DNA from: Candidatus Uabimicrobium amorphum
GTDB lineage: Bacteria; Planctomycetota; Uabimicrobiia; Uabimicrobiales; Uabimicrobiaceae
Length of the DNA stretch: 64,000 bases
Reading direction: 5' to 3'
Assembly: GCF_009002475.1 (NCBI RefSeq)
Contig: NZ_AP019860.1
Span: 3,906,001-3,970,000 of the forward strand
Below are positions 7,949-16,888 of the stretch, one piece after another (within the stretch, counting starts at the first letter, position 1; each line of letters begins with the position of its first letter). Below the pieces are notes generated by a model. That model did not search any database, was not told the origin of the DNA, and saw only the letters and a program-made list of their open reading frames with translations. The translations under genes and the position numbers were made by a program.

Positions 7949-9418
7949 ATGAGTACTGAAATTCCGTATGATCCTTCTCTTGCCCTTGGCAACATAGTTC
8001 CTGATGAAAAATTAAAAGTACTAGAAGCAATATCTGCTTTACAAACGCCTATTGACGCTGCGCAGGGAGAATTAAACTCTGCAATTATGCTAAAGCGTAA
8101 ATTACAAATGACAATGAATGATCTTGTTAATATGGGGATTGACACAAGCGAATTAAATGACTCTATCGCAAAAGTAGGTGGAGAAATTTTGGATGCGGCT
8201 AAAAAATATGCAAAAGTCTCTGTAGATGCTCTTCCAAAAGTGGCTGCGCAAAAAGCTAAAATTGCTCAAGTAAGTGATAGTTTAGAAAGTCCTATCGATT
8301 ATAATCGTAGTCAAATCAAATTGGAACCTCTGTCATCAGACTCTATACATATGGATTCGCAATATTTTTCCTTTGCGGAAACGGGTCAAAGCTCGGAGTC
8401 ATCCATGGCAGCTTTGAAGTCATTTGTTTCTGCTTCAACTTCTTTCTTAGGTGACAAGTATAGTGCTCAAGCATCCGCTTCTGCACAATCACAGGTAAGT
8501 CATCAACGAGAGCACCATGATATAGAAGGTACTCTAGTAATTACAGCCAATTGTACTCATAAGCAAGCGTCTGTTTTTGCGCCTTTTTACATCGATGTTG
8601 ACAAAGGTATACGTGTTTGGAATCGCCTTTTCCCTGACGATATGATCAAAACAAATAGCGGCGCGAGTATGGCGGCCATTGCGGCAAAGCAAGAAACAAA
8701 AGATGAAAAATCTTTTAATCTGATTTCTGGTGCGACTTATGGATCATGCTTTATTGGAATGGTTCATGTTCTAAAACAATCGGGCACAGAATCTAGCCAA
8801 CAGATGTATTCTGCTGCCGCTGGTTTGCAGGCACAAATGGAAGTTGGTTCGTGGTTTGGAAGTTACGAAGGGGGCTTTGGAGTTAGTAGTTCATTTTCCA
8901 ACAGTGCCAAATCGTTACTGAGCCAGCAAAGCATATCTTCCCATGTTAGCCTTGTTACTGTAGGTGTAATCCCTTGTATCAAAGCAAACAATGTTGATGT
9001 CGTAGTAAAGCAATTTGCAAATTTTAGTCCTGACGCTATGATGGGTGAACTGCAAACAATGCAAAATGCTACGGCAGGAGAACAACAGACAGTTACTTCT
9101 GAAGCAAGTGATAACAAAACAAGAGGCCAAATTGCTGCAATGAAGGCAACTACCATTAAAAGTTGCGTCTCTGCAGTTCAAGACGGTGATAAAGAATCCA
9201 ATAAGATGCTTGATGTAAACTCTTTAATGACAGCATTTGAAGATTATGTTCAAAAAGCGATTGCTGGGCAAGCAGGTGTTCCAATTACGTATTTTTTAAA
9301 GCCCATTACTGCTGCGCAACTGGCGCAAATGTGGGTAGCAAAATATTTACCTGGTGAATATGTTACCTCTGCAGGAGATGACTCGGCTCCTAAAGAGCCT
9401 GGAGATGACAAGAAGTAA
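7949..9418 (+). CDS. Unknown 489-aa protein, Ser/Ala/Gln-rich, no signal peptide
   Basis: AAAGGA precedes the ATG. The product has a helical N-terminal part (residues 20-110, coiled-coil-like with repeated Ala/Lys), a low-complexity Ser/Ala stretch (about 150-195, e.g. KYSAQASASAQSQVSHQ), a mixed beta region with conserved-looking FAPFYIDVDKG and GASMAAIAAKQ, a Gly/Ser-rich amphipathic stretch (GSYEGGFGVSSSFSNSA), and a charged tail. There is no export signal or membrane helix, so it is probably cytosolic or released by another route. I do not recognise the family. The alternating Ser/polar strands resemble those of beta-pore-forming proteins, but this is only an impression. It is followed by a hairpin and then by a glycosyltransferase. 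Confidence 0.75.
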   Translation: MSTEIPYDPSLALGNIVPDEKLKVLEAISALQTPIDAAQGELNSAIMLKRKLQMTMNDLVNMGIDTSELNDSIAKVGGEILDAAKKYAKVSVDALPKVAAQKAKIAQVSDSLESPIDYNRSQIKLEPLSSDSIHMDSQYFSFAETGQSSESSMAALKSFVSASTSFLGDKYSAQASASAQSQVSHQREHHDIEGTLVITANCTHKQASVFAPFYIDVDKGIRVWNRLFPDDMIKTNSGASMAAIAAKQETKDEKSFNLISGATYGSCFIGMVHVLKQSGTESSQQMYSAAAGLQAQMEVGSWFGSYEGGFGVSSSFSNSAKSLLSQQSISSHVSLVTVGVIPCIKANNVDVVVKQFANFSPDAMMGELQTMQNATAGEQQTVTSEASDNKTRGQIAAMKATTIKSCVSAVQDGDKESNKMLDVNSLMTAFEDYVQKAIAGQAGVPITYFLKPITAAQLAQMWVAKYLPGEYVTSAGDDSAPKEPGDDKK

Positions 9419-9452
9419 GTTATCTTGGGTATTTCTTAATCTCAATGATATT

Positions 9453-9482
9453 CGTTGTCGTAACGATATGGTTACGACAACG
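9453..9482 (+). terminator. Strong hairpin after the 489-aa gene
   Basis: CGTTGTCGTAAC (9453-9464) and GTTACGACAACG (9471-9482) form a perfect 12-bp stem with a 6-base loop, 35 bases after the stop. The following bases are not a clear T-run. Confidence 0.6.
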
Positions 9483-9515
9483 ACTACAACTATTTTCCTG
9501 GTTCTGTGATAAAAA

Positions 9516-10865
9516 ATGTGTGAAAAAAGGTTATTGGTAACAGAATTCTTAGATATAAATGGCTCCCTACCTCATTGGCTGACTCCCAGTGTACGACGTG
9601 CTGGTTGGAAAGCCTGGCCCCTTCCCTACGAAGCGATTCATATACTTGGACCTTCAGGATATCGTTCTATGATATTGAAAGTTATCCAAGAATTGCGTCC
9701 TCACGTGTTGCTGGTTCACGCGCCGTATGACTATCTGTCACAAGACATTTGCGATAAAATTCGTAAACTAGGAACAAAGATAATTGGTTTAACACTTGAC
9801 GATGACCAATTTGCAAACACATGGGGTCAAAAAGTTTGGGACGATTTTCATAGCCGTTTTGATCTATGGATCACCACAGCAAACAATAGTAAAAAAACAG
9901 GAGCAATTCCTATATTGTGGACAATATCACCCGAATCTATCAGAATTGATGACCCCGCTGCTCCTTTTAACGAAGTAGTTTTTATGGGAAATTATTCTAA
10001 AGAACGGGAAAAACTAATAGAATTAATCGCAGCAAAAGGTATCGCCATTGCGTGTTATGGAAAAGGCTGGATGAACGGAAGCTTAACGAGACCGAGTCGA
10101 TTGGGAGTAATGCGCCGTACAAAATTAATCATCATTCCATATGATCCAGGTAGTATCTTTCGGGTAGTAGAAGCAGCTTTGATAGGAGTAAAACAGATTA
10201 TTGAATTCAATGATCATTGGCAAAAACACTTCGTTGATACTCTTCCAACAAGTTACACATCGGCAGAAGAATGTGCAGAAATAATTTCAAATAACGAAGT
10301 AGTAGAATGGAAAAATATACCTACCTGGGAAAAACAATGGCCAGAACTAATGAAACGTCTAACACTGGAAAAACTTCCAAATCGTTCAGGAAGCCATGCA
10401 CTTGAACAACTCTACATTATTTTATCTCACACATATGAGCAACAAAGAAATTTTCTTGGTATGATGTCATGTCTCGATGCTTGGAGTTATATTTCTCCAG
10501 AGGACTGGGGACCTAAATTTGCAAGACTACGTATCTACTATAAAATGCAGAACTGGGAAAAGATCATTGAATTGTCAGAGGAGATACGCAAAGAAATAAA
10601 AGATATACCTTATGCGACACAGGAGTCTCCAATCATTTTTCCATCAAACCTTAGAGGACTCGGTGAGTCTCATTCAGTAAATCCCACAGTTGAAATAGAA
10701 GCAATGCGTTTATATGCATTTTTGAAAGCAGATCAGGTCAACAATGCCGTACAAGAAATAAAAAACATGTCTCTATCAATGAAAACAGCTATTCGCAAAA
10801 CAGCATTTAGTTTGATGGATTTTATGAGAGATTCACAAATATGGGAAGCTCTAAATCAAAAATAG
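9516..10865 (+). CDS. CgeB-like glycosyltransferase family protein
   Basis: The 449-aa product fits the CgeB/spore-coat glycosyltransferase-like group (GT-B fold). It has an N-terminal Rossmann half with LRPHVLLVHAPYD, then IIGLTLDDDQ, DLWITTANNS, and the second half EVVFMGNYSKEREKLIELI followed by IACYGKGW, all in the order typical of the family. The C-terminal 150 residues are helical with TPR-like character. It would transfer a sugar to an unknown acceptor. It follows the unknown 489-aa gene by about 100 bases and a hairpin, so cotranscription is uncertain, though a protein-modifier pairing is possible. Confidence 0.7.
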   Translation: MCEKRLLVTEFLDINGSLPHWLTPSVRRAGWKAWPLPYEAIHILGPSGYRSMILKVIQELRPHVLLVHAPYDYLSQDICDKIRKLGTKIIGLTLDDDQFANTWGQKVWDDFHSRFDLWITTANNSKKTGAIPILWTISPESIRIDDPAAPFNEVVFMGNYSKEREKLIELIAAKGIAIACYGKGWMNGSLTRPSRLGVMRRTKLIIIPYDPGSIFRVVEAALIGVKQIIEFNDHWQKHFVDTLPTSYTSAEECAEIISNNEVVEWKNIPTWEKQWPELMKRLTLEKLPNRSGSHALEQLYIILSHTYEQQRNFLGMMSCLDAWSYISPEDWGPKFARLRIYYKMQNWEKIIELSEEIRKEIKDIPYATQESPIIFPSNLRGLGESHSVNPTVEIEAMRLYAFLKADQVNNAVQEIKNMSLSMKTAIRKTAFSLMDFMRDSQIWEALNQK

Positions 10866-10872
10866 TGCCGTC

Positions 10873-11571
10873 CTATTTTCTAATGCGATTATTTTTAGGA
10901 ACAACCTCCCACATTTTTCTTTTAGGGCTAGATGGACGCAGTTTGTTATACTCTACTTTTTTAAGCCAGCGTATACAACAACTATGTAGTTTTTTCATTT
11001 GTATTTTTGAATCTGTATATTCAACTTTTTCCTCGTGGTTACTTGCCAACCAGATATCGCGGATGACACTATGCTCTAAATCGTTGTCTACCTGTAGACT
11101 AATACAAAGATGAGTATGTTTTTTGTTTTTTCCATCACTAAAAACGATGGCATGTCCCCAGGTTAAGACGAAGGTGTTCTTGGGAACTGTTAGCAAACAT
11201 ACAGAATCTGGAGCTTCGCTGTGTAATAGCAATTCACAGGCATTTGTCTTAATCAAACTGGCAATATCTCTCTTTTTTGCATCCTCCAGTTTTAATCCAT
11301 GAGGTGCATGAACTATTTCTTTGCCACTTTTCTTATGCCTTAGAAGTAAAAAATCCGATTTAATATGCTCAAACTTCTCTGGTATTTCAGAAAGACTTTT
11401 AACCACCATTAAAATACCATACAAAAATAGGCCATGATGGCCTTTGGCATCAAGATTTTTCATATCTTCCTCTAACGTGTCCCAAGCTTCATTTAAACAA
11501 ACAAAGGTCAAGATTATACCCATTAAAAGGTGCAAATATGGGCTGTGGGTAATGCGAAAAAATATTTTCAA
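10873..11571 (-). CDS. Hypothetical membrane-associated protein, 232 aa
   Basis: A hydrophobic segment near the N-terminus (residues 11-26, YLHLLMGIILTFVCLN) could anchor the protein. A second weakly apolar stretch is at about 47-58. The rest is soluble, basic, with KDIW-type aromatic patches and a very basic end (LRPSSPKRKMWEVVPKNNRIRK). It is convergent with the glycosyltransferase, 7 bases apart. No family is recognised. Confidence 0.6.
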   Translation of the reverse strand: MKIFFRITHSPYLHLLMGIILTFVCLNEAWDTLEEDMKNLDAKGHHGLFLYGILMVVKSLSEIPEKFEHIKSDFLLLRHKKSGKEIVHAPHGLKLEDAKKRDIASLIKTNACELLLHSEAPDSVCLLTVPKNTFVLTWGHAIVFSDGKNKKHTHLCISLQVDNDLEHSVIRDIWLASNHEEKVEYTDSKIQMKKLHSCCIRWLKKVEYNKLRPSSPKRKMWEVVPKNNRIRK

Positions 11572-11930
11572 GAGTAGTCCCTCTCACTGAAGTTCAAATT
11601 ACTGGTAACAACGATAGAGCCTCATAGTGGTCAGAGAACACTTGGAAGAGTAGTTCTGTACCTTTTTTACTTCTTTATTGTTTTGTTGCTAAATTTTGCG
11701 GTCAAAAAAAGTAGATAATAAAAATTTTTTTACATGTTCTATTTGTTAGATATTTTGATAAATTTTTTCAAAATACCACTTGCTTGGTGATAAACAGTGG
11801 CATTTTTTCTATTCTATCAGCATTAACAGTTTTTAACAACCCAGAAACTCTTTTGGATTGGCCTTGAAGCATACAATTTACATAGTCGCTTTTATTTGGA
11901 ACATTAGGCAATAGAACTCCACATGAAATT
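11572..11930. other. Intergenic region, AT-rich
   Basis: No gene is seen. A minus-strand frame is open between about 12014 and 11772 but has no start codon and no recognisable motif; it overlaps the plus-strand relic at 11931. Confidence 0.35.
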
Positions 11931-12168
11931 ATGAAAAATAAGAGATTTGTGCTTCCTTTACTTTTCCTATGTCTGACAGTATCATTTAGGAGCTTACACT
12001 TATGAGATTAATATTTTAGGAGAAAGCGACATACAACTGGTGACTAGCATCGAAAAAAAATAGGATGACTGGCAAAAGCATTTTCATCGTTTTTAGTGTC
12101 CTTTTGAAATCAGTCCACAGGGTCTTAAGTATTTTGCTCAATCTGTTTATCATGTTAAATATCCCTAA
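11931..12168 (+). pseudogene. Relic of a small secreted protein or lipoprotein
   Basis: ATG at 11931 opens a signal peptide (MKNKRFVLPLLFLCLTVSF) that soon hits a stop. One frame over, the text continues AYTYEINILGESDIQLVTSI, then DDWQKHFHRF, CPFEISPQGLKYFAQSVYHV with two TAG/TAA interruptions. The continuity across frames suggests a once-intact exported protein now broken by one frameshift and several nonsense changes. The family is unknown. Confidence 0.45.
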
Positions 12169-12296
12169 CCCGCATTAATGTAGACTGTGGTTTGTCTTCT
12201 AAAATAATTTGTTCTACCTCTTTGCAAAGTTTCTATCGGCGTTCGGGCCAACATTTAATGTAATCGATACCGGAGCCACAAGAGAGCTTTTGCTTT

Positions 12297-12905
12297 GGCG
12301 AAAAAAACAACATGATACCAGAGAATCCTTTTGAGGATGTCGATGGTATACGCGTTGACAAAGAGGATTCGCCGCGAATCCTTACTAAGGCCGATGTTAA
12401 AATTATAGAAGAGTTAGCGCAGGGGAGTGTGATCGAAAAGGAATTGCGTTTTTTGTTGCGCACCGGTATGCGTGTTAGTGAAATGATCCATCTTGAGGTA
12501 CAGGACGTCGATTTGGATCGTAGTATCATCATTGTGCGTTCACATAAGGCAAAGAGTCGTAAAACGCGCTACGTGCCTATTGTGAGCAAATTATATGATA
12601 TGCTACACAACTTGAAACTCAATGCTAATAAAAACAAGAGAAAACTGGTATTTGTAAATAGCTTGGGTAATCAACATTGTTTGCGTAATATACTTTGCCG
12701 CTTTAGAACGATTTTGCGCCATGCAGAAGAACGCGGTGTAAACGTTGATGGTGTCAACATCCACACTCTCCGTAAAAGTTATATCTCGCATATGATCATG
12801 TCGGGTCAAGATCCGACCAAAGTGATGAAAATTGTAGGGCATCAAAGCTGGCGTTTAGAAAATACTTCAAAAATCTTTATAAAATCAGTCAACTTCACCT
12901 CCTAA
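12297..12905 (+). pseudogene. Tyrosine recombinase (phage integrase) truncated at both ends
   Basis: The frame from 12312 encodes 197 aa of integrase catalytic domain. RTGMRVSEM holds the first Arg, LEVQDVDLDR follows, HKAKSRKTRYVPI includes the beta-hairpin Lys, HTLRKSYISH supplies His-x-x-Arg and KIVGHQSW gives the last His. Family resemblance extends upstream to GEKNNMIPENPFEDV, but the N-terminal core-binding domain is gone (TAA at 12261). After GHQSW the sequence departs from the family and the nucleophilic Tyr is not found, so the enzyme should be inactive. Its 3' end overlaps a small minus-strand gene, so that end may be a recombination junction. Confidence 0.75.
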
Positions 12906-13049
12906 CCTCCGTATTGCATTTATGTGGTTTTGCAGAAACTCTAATCTCTCGAGCGGAGTTAATGACAGCATCTAGTCGATCAAAGTCAAATCAACACCAT
13001 CTTCACTGTAAGCTTTTTCTTTTCCTTCATTGATTATCGTAGGTTCCAT
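12885..13049 (-). pseudogene. Small protein gene with in-frame TAG (VDLTLI...MLSLTPxERL family)
   Basis: A minus-strand frame of 54 codons plus stop has AAAGGAG just upstream of its ATG. It reads GVDLTLID, a TAG at 12972-12974, then MLSLTPLERLEFLQNHINA. I recall a small-protein family with the phrase VDLTLIxWMLSLTPxERLxxLQ, often upstream of a nucleotidyltransferase-domain gene; in that pattern the TAG sits at the Trp codon (TGG to TAG). The expected downstream partner is absent, and the frame runs into the integrase remnant instead. Either a pseudogene, or two short peptides translated separately. Confidence 0.5.
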
Positions 13050-13184
13050 GTTCTTCTCCTTTCTACTTTGATTTATTTAATTATACAACTAGATAACGCA
13101 GTTCAACACATGATTTTTTCTTTAGCTGCTAAAACCAATAACGGCTAAAGGCCCTATTCCGCTCTTGTGATTTGGCCAATACTC

Positions 13185-13841
13185 TTATTTTCTTCGTACT
13201 CTAAAACCAAGCAAAGCCAAACCAAAAAGTATAGCAATATAAGTTGAGGGCTCGGGAACTGCTGGGACGCCTCCGAACGTCGCGGTACCTGTTCCAGAGC
13301 TATTAAGTTCTACTCCTATTGATAATCCATCGTTTAATGTTACCCCTGTCCGGGTAACTAATGAAAATGTGAATGGGATTGGGGCGTTTACCATTTCCAC
13401 TAAAAATTCAGGGATTGTTTCTCCGTTTATCGGGGGGGTTCCTTGTAACGAATTTCCTGTGAATATTGTGTTATTCAAACCTCCATCGCCTATTCTGATC
13501 CGGCCAAGGCCATCTGTTATTACTTCTAAACCGCTGTCGAATGTGCCGGGGTCCCATGAAAATACCGTTCCTCCTAGTGTGAAACTTACTGCGATAAGAT
13601 CTCCGCTTCCTGACCCCGTATTAATCTTACCAGCGTTGAAAGTAAGATTATCGGTAATTTCAAACGTCACGTTTGTAAGTGCTTGCCCGGAAACATCTAC
13701 CCCATTTATTACACCGGTATCCATTGTCTCCCCTATGAAATCTATCGTTATGAGTTGCCCTTCGATATTCGTTGTTGTTAAAATTAAACACATTACTATT
13801 ATTAACTTTGTTTTAATAAAAATTAGATGGCTCCTGTTCAT
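13185..13841 (-). CDS. PEP-CTERM sorting-domain protein, 218 aa
   Basis: The start region MNRSHLIFIKTKLIIVMCLILTTTNIEGQ is cut here to its parts: a basic N-region (first 12 residues) and a hydrophobic core (LIIVMCLILTT). The C-terminus is VPEPSTYIAILFGLALLGF followed by RVRRK, a complete PEP-CTERM signal. The middle is Gly/Thr/Asn-rich and probably all beta (e.g. FNAGKINTGSGSGDLIAVSF). It would be exported and processed by an exosortase. GGAG-type binding sequence lies just before the ATG (AAAGGAG, minus strand). The ligand or role is unknown. Confidence 0.85.
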   Translation of the reverse strand: MNRSHLIFIKTKLIIVMCLILTTTNIEGQLITIDFIGETMDTGVINGVDVSGQALTNVTFEITDNLTFNAGKINTGSGSGDLIAVSFTLGGTVFSWDPGTFDSGLEVITDGLGRIRIGDGGLNNTIFTGNSLQGTPPINGETIPEFLVEMVNAPIPFTFSLVTRTGVTLNDGLSIGVELNSSGTGTATFGGVPAVPEPSTYIAILFGLALLGFRVRRK

Positions 13842-14006
13842 TTGGTATTTCTCCTTTTTTTTTCGCGCTCGATTTATTGTTCACCTTCTATTTTTTTTGA
13901 TGTTTATACGTAGTGCTTTTGGTTTTCTTATTAATTTGGTTAAAATTAAAGATTAGTGCCAGACCTAAATGAATTTCGCTAACATTGTATCTGTTTAAGA
14001 GTCTTT

Positions 14007-14330
14007 TTACCAACGCCAAAAATTGGGTAAATAAACATGCCATTTACTGTAGTCTTCTTGCTTAGCTTTTTTGCTTTTGACTATAGATTCTAACTGCTCT
14101 ATTACTGACTCATAAGCTTCAATCTCTGGGGAGGTTTCTACACTGCTAGGTTGATTTTTTGGGATCGTTTACACTGTTAGATAGTCAGCCAGACACTTTT
14201 TTATTTCAATTGGTGGAATGAAATAAATTGAGCGCTGCATATAACCAGCTATTACTTTTAACTGTTTGGTAAAATCTCTGCCATCTACTCATCGACTACT
14301 TCTTTATTAAAGAATATTGTGCTGCACACA
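14007..14330 (-). pseudogene. Degenerate reading frame, replication- or phage-like
   Basis: The minus strand reads RDFTKQLKVIAGYMQRSIYF, IPPIEIKKCLADYLTV, a TAA, then IEAYESVIEQLESIVKSKK and SKWHVYLPNFWRW before a stop at 14007. Upstream pieces continue in another frame (FFNKEVVDE, TAG, MAEILPNS). The closing motif of aromatic and Trp residues is reminiscent of phage replication proteins, but the assignment is a guess. The region 13842-14408 has no intact gene. Confidence 0.4.
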
Positions 14331-14408
14331 TGGATGGAAAGAGTTACATGGTATTTCAGATAAGTCTCAATTTTTGACTTCGTTTACTCTGTAATTTAAC
14401 CTCTAGAA

Positions 14409-14795
14409 TTAATTATCTTCGCCAATCTCTTTTAATATTTTTATGTGATCTTTTGGAGCAAAAAAACTATTGTTATTAGTTATGACAACTAAATATTTTT
14501 TATATTCCATCATTTTGTAAAAGTCTTCAACTGTCGGATGTAATTCAATATTTAGAATACGCCCTTCTACTTTTGCAGAAATTGTTCCACCAGCCCCTTC
14601 TACAATTTCAGCATCCTTACCTCTAGTTATTGGATTTTTACTACGAACCTCTATAACTGTTTCACCAGCGGGCTTTTTACCGTCTTTAAAAAGTAGAATA
14701 CCATAAATTATAAATCCCAAGGAGAAAAGAGCAAAAAGTATTACCGCTATACCAATTGGTATATCTTGATTAGCAAGTATTATTGGTATGTACAT
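14409..14795 (-). CDS. Small conserved hypothetical membrane protein, 128 aa
   Basis: The N-terminus has one membrane helix (residues 13-36, IGIAVILFALFSLGFIIYGILLF). A soluble beta-rich domain follows with the phrase EIVEGAGGTISAKVEGRIL and EDFYKMMEYKKYLVVITN. It is the intact counterpart of the decaying paralogue at 4946-5281. The arrangement suggests a membrane-anchored small domain facing the cytosol or periplasm. The family is not known to me. Confidence 0.7.
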   Translation of the reverse strand: MYIPIILANQDIPIGIAVILFALFSLGFIIYGILLFKDGKKPAGETVIEVRSKNPITRGKDAEIVEGAGGTISAKVEGRILNIELHPTVEDFYKMMEYKKYLVVITNNNSFFAPKDHIKILKEIGEDN

Positions 14796-15163
14796 TTATA
14801 TTTCCTTCAAATTAGCAAAAGGTCGGGTAATCTTACAATTTTAAAAAATATTATTTACATAAACAATATAGTATTGTTCTATTGTTGTAGATGGATTGCG
14901 AAAATAAGCCAGAGTGGAAAATGAGACAGATCTGAGACAAAAAAGACTCATTTTTGTGTAGATTTGGGAAGAATATTACATTAAAAAATGGTAACAAAGG
15001 GTACCTATACTCTTTATTTTACAGGGGCTGTATCAAAACACACAAAACGTCTATTAACTACACAACATTAATTTCTAAACCTTTTTCATCATAAAAAAAT
15101 ACCTTTAACAAACGACTACATTAAAAATGTTCTTGAGATAATATTATCTGTAAAATATACTAC
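14796..15163. other. Intergenic region
   Basis: No gene is seen. It contains GAGACAGATCTGAGACAAAAA at 14923-14943, one mismatch from the element at 3847-3867. Confidence 0.4.
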
Positions 15164-15185
15164 AAAAAAAGCCAGCGCTATGGCT
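15164..15185 (-). terminator. Rho-independent terminator of the truncated PEP-CTERM gene
   Basis: On the minus strand AGCCA (15185-15181), a short loop TAGCGC and TGGCT (15174-15170) are followed by a run of seven T. This lies about 35 bases after the stop codon at 15220. Confidence 0.75.
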
Positions 15186-15219
15186 GACGGGATTGTATTC
15201 GTGTTTAGTTAAGGTTATT

Positions 15220-15657
15220 TTACTTTCTTTTGCGCAAGTATCCGATAGCCAATATACCGAATAAGAATGCTATGTATGTTGATGGTTCTGGTACAGTACT
15301 CGCACTCGTAAAGCTAAAACTAACATTATCAACAAAAGTTTCACCGGCAACAGTGGCCGCAAAGACACTCATAAACAAAGAATCGTCATTATCTGTGAGA
15401 GCTATACTTCCTATTATTTCCTCCCAAGTAGCAGCATTATTATCAAGATTAAGCCCTATTACTCCGCTATTAGAAGTTATACTTCCATTTTCAAGAGCAA
15501 ATACTTGTAGTCTTACGAGACCACCACCACTACCGTTATAAAAAGCAGAAAAAGTAACATCAGTAAAGCTTCCTCTCAGAAAATTTACATTTTTAAATCG
15601 TATATTTTCTGTAGATTTACTCGGGTGTGTAATTGTGCTTTTGGTTTGGGAGGACTA
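15220..15657 (-). pseudogene. PEP-CTERM protein, 5' end missing
   Basis: The minus frame is open for about 145 codons after a TAG and contains FTDVTFSAFYNGSGGGLVRL, VIGLNLDNNAATWEEIIGSI and FVDNVSFSFTSASTVPEPST, ending in a hydrophobic helix and LRKRK. The layout resembles secreted PEP-CTERM proteins of the jelly-roll carbohydrate-binding kind. There is no ATG, GTG or TTG with a signal peptide in this frame, and the other frames upstream show none either, so the N-terminus has been lost. Its terminator is intact. Confidence 0.7.
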
Positions 15658-15696
15658 ATGCCAATTCAATATACTCGAATACTCATGGGACACTAC

Positions 15697-15978
15697 CTAA
15701 AATTCATGGAGAGATTGTTTCTTTTGTGGCCTAGACAAAATATGTGAAAAACTACCACTTACAAGACCAAAGATAGGACCTACTACCAATCCTACTGGAG
15801 TAAGAGGTGCTGAGATAGGCAAGAAAAAACCATCAGGAGATCCACGATAACACTCGTCTGTACTTTTATGATTTTCGGGGCAGGCAATCCAATTGTGTAC
15901 TGTATTTGCTGTTACACAACCTACAGTGTAACACCCAGGCAGAAAAAATAATGTGCATATAATAAGTATTTTTGTCAT
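15697..15978 (-). CDS. Small lipoprotein, 93 aa
   Basis: MTKILIICTLFFLPGC is a signal peptide with a lipobox ending at Cys16, so the mature protein is lipid-anchored. The remainder has further Cys residues (CVTANTVHNWIAC, DECYRGSPDG) and a Gly/Pro-rich apolar stretch (PLTPVGLVVGPIFGLVSGSF), a pattern seen in small glycine-zipper-like envelope lipoproteins. The function is unknown. Confidence 0.7.
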   Translation of the reverse strand: MTKILIICTLFFLPGCYTVGCVTANTVHNWIACPENHKSTDECYRGSPDGFFLPISAPLTPVGLVVGPIFGLVSGSFSHILSRPQKKQSLHEF

Positions 15979-16114
15979 TGCTAGATTCCTGCGAAGTTTA
16001 GAGTAGAATGTTATGTCTTATGCGAATTGAAAAAATACAAAAAGTGAGATGTATTTTAAAAAAAAGGTATCCTATTGTTACAACAAAAAATATTTTACAT
16101 TGAAGGATTCCTAA

Positions 16115-16452
16115 ATGTCAAGACGGCAAGAATCAAAAGTCTCCCCTCAGAGAAAGGGAGGTTTGTTTACACTTCAAAACCACCAAACTTTTTATAGATA
16201 TTCTCTTGGTTTTCCCTGACCTTGACTATTTCGGCTGGCCTTTGTATTTTCACGCTTTTATTGTCATCAATAGTTATCATTTTTAGTAGATTTTCGTTAC
16301 CAACAAGTCTAGAAGTTGAACAGAAGTTAATTGACAATACTCTTAGACAACTTTATTATGAGTTGTTAGGTACATCTCTTCTTATTTCTTCGAAAACTTT
16401 CCAAAGACCTTTTTCTTTTTGTAAGATTACGTCAATTTCTTTTATATCATAG
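16115..16452 (+). pseudogene. Possible frameshifted small membrane protein
   Basis: ATG at 16115, with GAAGGA upstream, starts MSRRQESKVSPQRKGGLF. The frame ends near 16210, but the next frame continues SWFSLTLTISAGLCIFTLL and LSSIVIIFSRFSL, a clear membrane helix, and then LEVEQKLIDNTLRQLYYEL. One indel would join them. The 3' part overlaps the convergent lipoprotein gene by about 97 bases, which weakens the case. Confidence 0.35.
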
Positions 16453-16874
16453 ATACTAGGTTCTTCTTTATTGCGCACATCAAATCTGGCCGTAACCTCA
16501 GCATTTTCGTCGTGTATAGATTCATTTACAATACTCACATCTATTGTAATATATTGCATAGGCTCTCTTTGCTTCAAGAGAAATTCTTCTATAGACATTC
16601 CCTGTTGCTCTATCAATCTTTTTAGTTTTTCTAACCCTTCAGAATGAAGGTAGTCTAATACTTTCGTGGATTTTCCATATAACAAGGAATGAAAGTACAT
16701 CTTCACTACTTCTTTGGGAGAATCGTTGTGATTAGTAGTCTCTGGAGATTTCTGTGCAGTACTAGTCACTTGAGCTTCAACATTGCTTGCCTTTACATCG
16801 TTACTTTGGCAGCCGATAAATGCAATAGCTAACAATATAACTAAGATCTTCATATTTTTCATAAATTTCCTCAA
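16356..16874 (-). CDS. Lipoprotein with DUF4878-like (NTF2-fold) domain
   Basis: The N-terminus has a signal peptide with lipobox (LAIAFIGC, Cys at about residue 22). A Ser/Thr-rich linker leads into SPKEVVKMYFHSLLYGKST, LDYLHSEGLEKLKRLI and later ITIDVSIVNESIHDENAEVT with KGLWKVFEEI. This matches small lipoproteins of the DUF4878 type, whose NTF2-like fold begins with P.evv..ff.al..gd and ends with a W-containing strand. The role is not known. A second start, MKNMKILVILL, lies four residues in. Confidence 0.75.
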   Translation of the reverse strand: MRKFMKNMKILVILLAIAFIGCQSNDVKASNVEAQVTSTAQKSPETTNHNDSPKEVVKMYFHSLLYGKSTKVLDYLHSEGLEKLKRLIEQQGMSIEEFLLKQREPMQYITIDVSIVNESIHDENAEVTARFDVRNKEEPSIYDIKEIDVILQKEKGLWKVFEEIRRDVPNNS

Positions 16875-16888
16875 TTATTAGGCCCTGG

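Noticed and set aside
2530..12974. Several in-frame TAG/TGA codons at conserved Trp or other positions, suggesting stop recoding
   Set aside because: They occur only in fragments that are also truncated or frameshifted. Intact genes such as ftsH, the kinases and the decarboxylase use normal stops and contain none inside.
13369..13956. Plus-strand frame of 195 codons opposite the PEP-CTERM gene
   Set aside because: It mirrors the reverse complement of a gene with a signal peptide and a sorting tail, and has Pro/Ser-rich nonsense composition.
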